The translations under genes were made by a program, and so were the position numbers. Of a stretch of DNA of 64,000 nt, positions 61,019 through 64,000 are shown one piece after another. Source of the DNA: Serripes groenlandicus (Eukaryota; Mollusca; Bivalvia; Cardiida; Cardiidae). Positions within the stretch are counted from its first letter, which is position 1. Each line of letters opens with the position of its first letter. Under the pieces are notes generated by a model that saw nothing but the letters and a program-made list of their open reading frames with translations, did not search any database and was not told where the DNA came from. Where the stretch lies: NCBI GenBank assembly GCA_031761405.1, contig JASEVX010000003.1, positions 69,686,484 to 69,750,483 of the forward strand. The letters are read 5' to 3'.

Positions 61019-61248
61019 TTAACCCTTTCCCTCATATAGACGCTTTCTGACGCCTCTGCAGCAGACGGCTTTTTGAAAACATAGTGACAAAAGAAGAAAT
61101 TGCTCAAAACGAGCAATTTCTCCTTTTGCCACAATGTTTTTCACTTTTAGTCATAGGTTATCCATTCAATTATAGAGATTTTCTATTTTTTGACAAAATA
61201 TGTTCAAAGTCTACTGCTTCAGAATTGTCGTATGAGGGAAAGGGTTAA
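61019..61248 (+). mobile_element. TTAA-MITE, subfamily A, near consensus
   Basis: Both TTAA sites and a perfect GAAATTGCTCAAAACGAGC stem. One small rearrangement (GTCTACTGCTTCAG) in the right subterminal repeat. 60577-61018 shows a weak relic near 60640-60700 only. Confidence 0.92.
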
Positions 61249-61439
61249 CCCTCTCCCACATATAATAAATATGCAGCAGATGAATTGAAATGATTTGCGA
61301 CAAACATATGGAAAAACTTTAAAAATGGAAGTTTAATCATTGAAGAGAATTGAAAAACATTGTGGCATAAGGGGCAATTTCTTCAAAAGTTGTCTGCTGC
61401 AGTGGCGTCAGAAAGCGTCTGTATGTGGAAAAGGGTTAA
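61245..61439 (-). mobile_element. TTAA-MITE, subfamily B, deleted core
   Basis: Starts at the shared TTAA (CCCTCTCCCACATATAATAA). The hairpin is reduced to GGGGCAATTTCTTC; TTAA end. Confidence 0.87.
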
Positions 61440-61510
61440 CAAATCTGCAGCAGACGACTTTGAACATATTTTGTCAAAAAATGGAAAATCTCTATAATTG
61501 AATGGATAAT
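61436..61510 (-). mobile_element. Truncated TTAA-MITE joined to satellite
   Basis: Follows the shared TTAA but lacks CCCTTTCCC; AACAAATCTGCAGCAGACGAC through AATTGAATGGATAA, then the array begins. Confidence 0.8.
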
Positions 61511-61980
61511 CCCTTGCCCACATCCAAAAAAATCAGGACTGGTTCTCTGTCAATTATTATCCCTTGCCCACATCCAAAAAAATCAGGACTGGTTCTCTGT
61601 CAATTATTATCCCTTGCCCACATCCAAAAAATTCAGGACTGGTTCTCTGTCAATTATTATCCCTTGCCCACATGCAAAAAATTCAGGACTGGTTCTCTGT
61701 CAATTATTATCCCTTGCCCACATGCAAAAAATTCAGGACTGGTTCTCTGTCAATTATTATCCCTTGCCCACATGCAAAAAATTCAGGACTGGTTCTCTGT
61801 CAATTATTATCCCTTGCCCACATGCAAAAAATTCAGGACTGGTTCTCTGTCAATTATTATCCCTTGCCCACATGCAAAAAATTCAGGACTGGTTCTCTGT
61901 CAATTATTATCCCTTGCCCACATACAAAAAATTCAGGACTGGTTCTCTGTCAATTATTATCCCTTGCCCACATACAACAC
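61511..61980 (+). repeat. 50-bp satellite, nine full units plus a partial
   Basis: Unit starts CCCTTGCCCACATNCAAAAA and ends GGTTCTCTGTCAATTATTAT. Units begin every 50 bp from 61511 to 61911, with a partial at 61961. Variants are ordered along the array: CATCC with AAATC (units 1-2), CATCC with ATTC (3), CATGC (4-8), CATAC (9 and partial). The three overlapping plus-strand open frames across it are products of the repeat. Confidence 0.97.
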
Positions 61981-62084
61981 ATCTGTATAAGATGACATCT
62001 ATATAGACTATAGACATACTTATGTTTAATCTCTATACATGAGAGTATGCCGGTAATAATTGATTACAGTTGTAAGCATTATTT

Positions 62085-62255
62085 TAAACTGGTAGTAATG
62101 GCTGCCCTCCTTGGCTCTCAGGGTTGCGGGGTCATCATTAAGACTGACTGGCTGATGCCAGGATAAATGGACCAACAGTACTGGTAACTTTCCCAGGAAA
62201 TGTGTGATATTATAACTGAAAAATTGTTGAAAGCAGCATAAAACACCAAACTATG
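62085..62255 (+). mobile_element. SINE family 1, 5'-truncated
   Basis: ATGGCTGCCCTCCTTGGC, GACTGACTGGCTGATGCCAG, CAACAGTACTGGTAAC, ACTGAAAAATTGTTGAAAGC. A MITE core fragment (GAAATTGCTCATAATGAGC) follows at 62258-62335. Confidence 0.85.
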
Positions 62256-62620
62256 TAAGCATTGTGGGAAAAAAAGAAATTGCTCATAATGAGCAATTAT
62301 GTCTATTGGCACAATATTTTCAACTCTATTTCAACTTTCATAGTTTTGTCAAATTTTCTTTTGCTGGTAGTTTAATTTTGAAGCAGAGTTGACATTGTCT
62401 TAGAAATGATGAAATTTCATGTATTTTGAGAAATTTCTCCATTTCGCTCAATGGCTTCAAAAGAAGTTTGTCGTAAAGGCATTAAAGAATCTTCTTCTAC
62501 ACAGTTTACACTGGAATAAGATTGCCTGGATGCACAAACTGATCTTTTCCTATACTTATCTTAAAGATACTGAAGTTGGTTTTAATGTAAAGCCCTGCTC
62601 ATTGGTTGTATTTATTTCAG

Positions 62621-62751
62621 GGATTTTTCTGACATGAGTGTGGGTGAGACACTGTACATGTGGAGTATCGAGAAAATCTACAATGTTGAGAACCTGAAAC
62701 AGCTGAAACAGGAACAGTATAGGAAGCTTCTGAAACTAGAAGCAAAAAAAG
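62621..62751 (+). CDS. Host gene exon 7, coiled-coil-like (phase 2 to 1)
   Basis: 131 nt between GTATTTATTTCAG and AAAG|GTACTG. Encodes DFSDMSVGETLYMWSIEKIY, then NVENLKQLKQEQYRKLLKLE and AKK. The second half is a charged amphipathic helix with Leu spacing suggestive of a coiled coil. The phase-1 donor shows the gene continues beyond the window's last recognised exon. A TTAA-MITE begins 12 bp downstream. The protein family was not recognised. Confidence 0.83.
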
Positions 62752-62763
62752 GTACTGAAACAT

Positions 62764-62993
62764 TTAATCCTTACCAACATACAACAATTCTGCAGCAGAC
62801 GACTTTGAAAACATAGTGACAAAAACCTAAAACAATCTCCATAAAAGATAGCTTAATTGTTAAATAAAGTTGAAAATATTGTGGCCAAAGGAGAAATTAC
62901 TCATCATGAGCAATTTCACCTTTGGCCACAATGTTTTCAAAAGTCATCTGCTGCTATTGCGTCAAGATGCGTCTGCAGGCGGGAAAAGGTTAA
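62764..62993 (-). mobile_element. TTAA-MITE, subfamily B
   Basis: TTAATCCTTACCAACATACAAC start, stem GAAATTACTCATCATGAGC, GCAGGCGGGAAAAGGTTAA end; very close to the exon 7 donor. Confidence 0.87.
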
Positions 62994-63157
62994 GGATAAA
63001 ATTTTGAGGTCTTTTCAGGCCATGGCTTTATTTTCTACACTCATATTGTGAAAATAAAAAGACCATACAGACACCTGATTACATTAACGCACTCAAAAAT
63101 AGGTAGATACAGCACTTTCCTGAATGTTCATATAAATCTTCAATAGAAATCAGTTTA

Positions 63158-63370
63158 TCTGACACTTTCTGACGCCTCTGCAGCAGAAGAAATTTGAAGC
63201 CATTGTGGCAAAAGGAGAAATTGATCATAATGAATAATTTCTCAACTTACCACAATTTTTTTTAACTCTATTTAGTGCTTAAACTTTCATTTTCAGAGAT
63301 TTTCCATATTTTTGCAAATACATTGTCAAAGTTGTCTGCTGTAGATTTGTTGAATGTGGGAAAGGGTTAA
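63158..63370 (+). mobile_element. TTAA-MITE, left terminus lost
   Basis: CACTTTCTGACGCCTCTGC start, stem GAAATTGATCATAATGAATAA, GTTGTCTGCTGTAGATTTG, ATGTGGGAAAGGGTTAA end. Confidence 0.83.
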
Positions 63371-63569
63371 AGACATATCCTACAGTTTTTGCCTATGGTT
63401 ATATTTTCTTAAAACTTTTCAGCAAACTACAAAAATATGTTTGTTTCATATATATATTAACTTTTAAATTGATAGGTTGCAGTGCTTCTTTCAGAGAAAC
63501 AGGCATGCAGGGGAGACAAAATCCTTACAAAAAAGAAGAAATATTCATTTGTCTTTAAAATAAGTGATA

Positions 63570-63774
63570 ATAACCCTTTCCCTCTTACAAGAAATTTGCA
63601 GCAGACGACTTTGAAGTCATCAAGGCAAATATATGGAAAATCAGTTTAATTATTGAATAAAGCTGAAAACATTGTGGCAAAAGGAGAAATTGCTCATTAT
63701 AAGCAATTTCTCCTTTTGTCACAATATTTTCAAAAGTCATCTGGTTCAAGTGTCCGTAAGTGGGAAAGTGTTAA
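63570..63774 (-). mobile_element. TTAA-MITE, subfamily B
   Basis: ATAACCCTTTCCCTCTTACAAG start, stem GAAATTGCTCATTATAAGC, right arm shortened, AAGTGGGAAAGTGTTAA end. 63775-64000 has no recognised feature. Confidence 0.85.
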
Positions 63775-64000
63775 TTATAGTTTGTACATAGCAAGACTGG
63801 ATTTATCATATATTCACATTGGTATTAATTTACCTATTTTTGAGTGTTGTGAATAAGTCCAAATAAGGTATTAAGCTGTATGTTACATGTGATACCTCTA
63901 GCCTTCGTTCTCTTACAACCCAAAACTGTGGTCTGTAGTAACAATCAAGTAAGTTAAACATTCTGGAAAAATAACAAAGTGTTCCTTAAAAAACTAAAAT

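Noticed and set aside
60808..61134. Recurrent minus-strand frame with the peptide MWQKEKLLVLSNFFFCHYVF
   Set aside because: The same peptide recurs at 25735, 44631 and 55196 because it is the MITE read through its hairpin. Frames end at random beyond the element, so there is no sign of protein selection.
61511..61980. CRISPR-like look of a regular repeat array
   Set aside because: There are no variable spacers. The full 50-bp unit repeats head to tail in animal DNA.
61502..62006. Three overlapping plus-strand open frames of 130-162 codons with repeated peptide
   Set aside because: They are the 50-bp satellite read in three frames; periodicity comes from DNA repetition, with no start context, splice signal or family match.

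Overview
The window is animal nuclear DNA, most likely from a bivalve mollusc. It is AT-rich, has almost no long open frames, carries GT-AG spliced exons, and is packed with tRNA-derived SINEs, foldback MITEs and tandem-repeat elements of the kinds typical of bivalves. The species assignment is an inference from recognised repeat types; no search was run.

Layout. (1) One compact MITE family dominates the window. It is about 180-240 bp, flanked by TTAA, with termini CCCTTTCCC...GGGAAAGGG, a subterminal CTGCAGCAGAC/GTCTGCTGCAG inverted repeat and a central hairpin around GAAATTGCTC/GAGCAATTTC. I count roughly 85 copies with one or both ends, plus relics. TTAA targets and CCC termini point to the piggyBac superfamily. 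(2) 16914-22253 is a nearly intact autonomous DNA transposon with about 130-bp imperfect TIRs and a 4-bp TTGG duplication. One frame runs from 17475 to 22013 and is broken by a single TAA at 19647. It encodes a Zn-binding N-terminus, a candidate DDE core, an XPG/FEN-like nuclease module and a Cys-rich tail. This architecture best fits the Academ superfamily (XPG-bearing lineage). (3) Several non-autonomous elements with central 145-185 bp tandem repeats sit at T|T sites and end in CTTGT (2.2-3.5, 8.4-8.9, 12.7-15.9, 35.6-36.2, 41.7-43.1 and 55.7-56.2 kb). They resemble pearl/Helentron-associated elements. (4) At least four tRNA-derived SINE families are present, several with clear target duplications. 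(5) A very short LTR element (TRIM-like) lies at 47808-48203 with tRNA-like sequence inside its LTRs. (6) A 50-bp satellite at 61511-61980 grew out of a MITE end.

Host gene. Seven short plus-strand exons (26616-26752, 47067-47178, 49311-49360, 50281-50306, 51871-51999, 59563-59686, 62621-62751) have consensus splice sites and six mutually consistent intron phases, giving one continuous reading of about 236 codons. The product is not recognised: a Ser/Pro/Arg/His-rich middle leads into a basic coiled-coil-like segment, and the gene runs on past 62.75 kb. Almost everything from 26 kb to the right end is therefore intron filled with mobile DNA.

The nesting gives a relative history: old MITEs were hit by the Academ-like element, a TRIM, a SINE, a pearl-like element, two other MITE families and further copies of the same MITE. 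The most unusual signals are the TRIM with a tRNA-like module in its LTRs, paired compensatory changes in the MITE hairpin, MITE arrays sharing single TTAA sites, and a SINE flanked by duplicated copies of an exon's splice-acceptor region.
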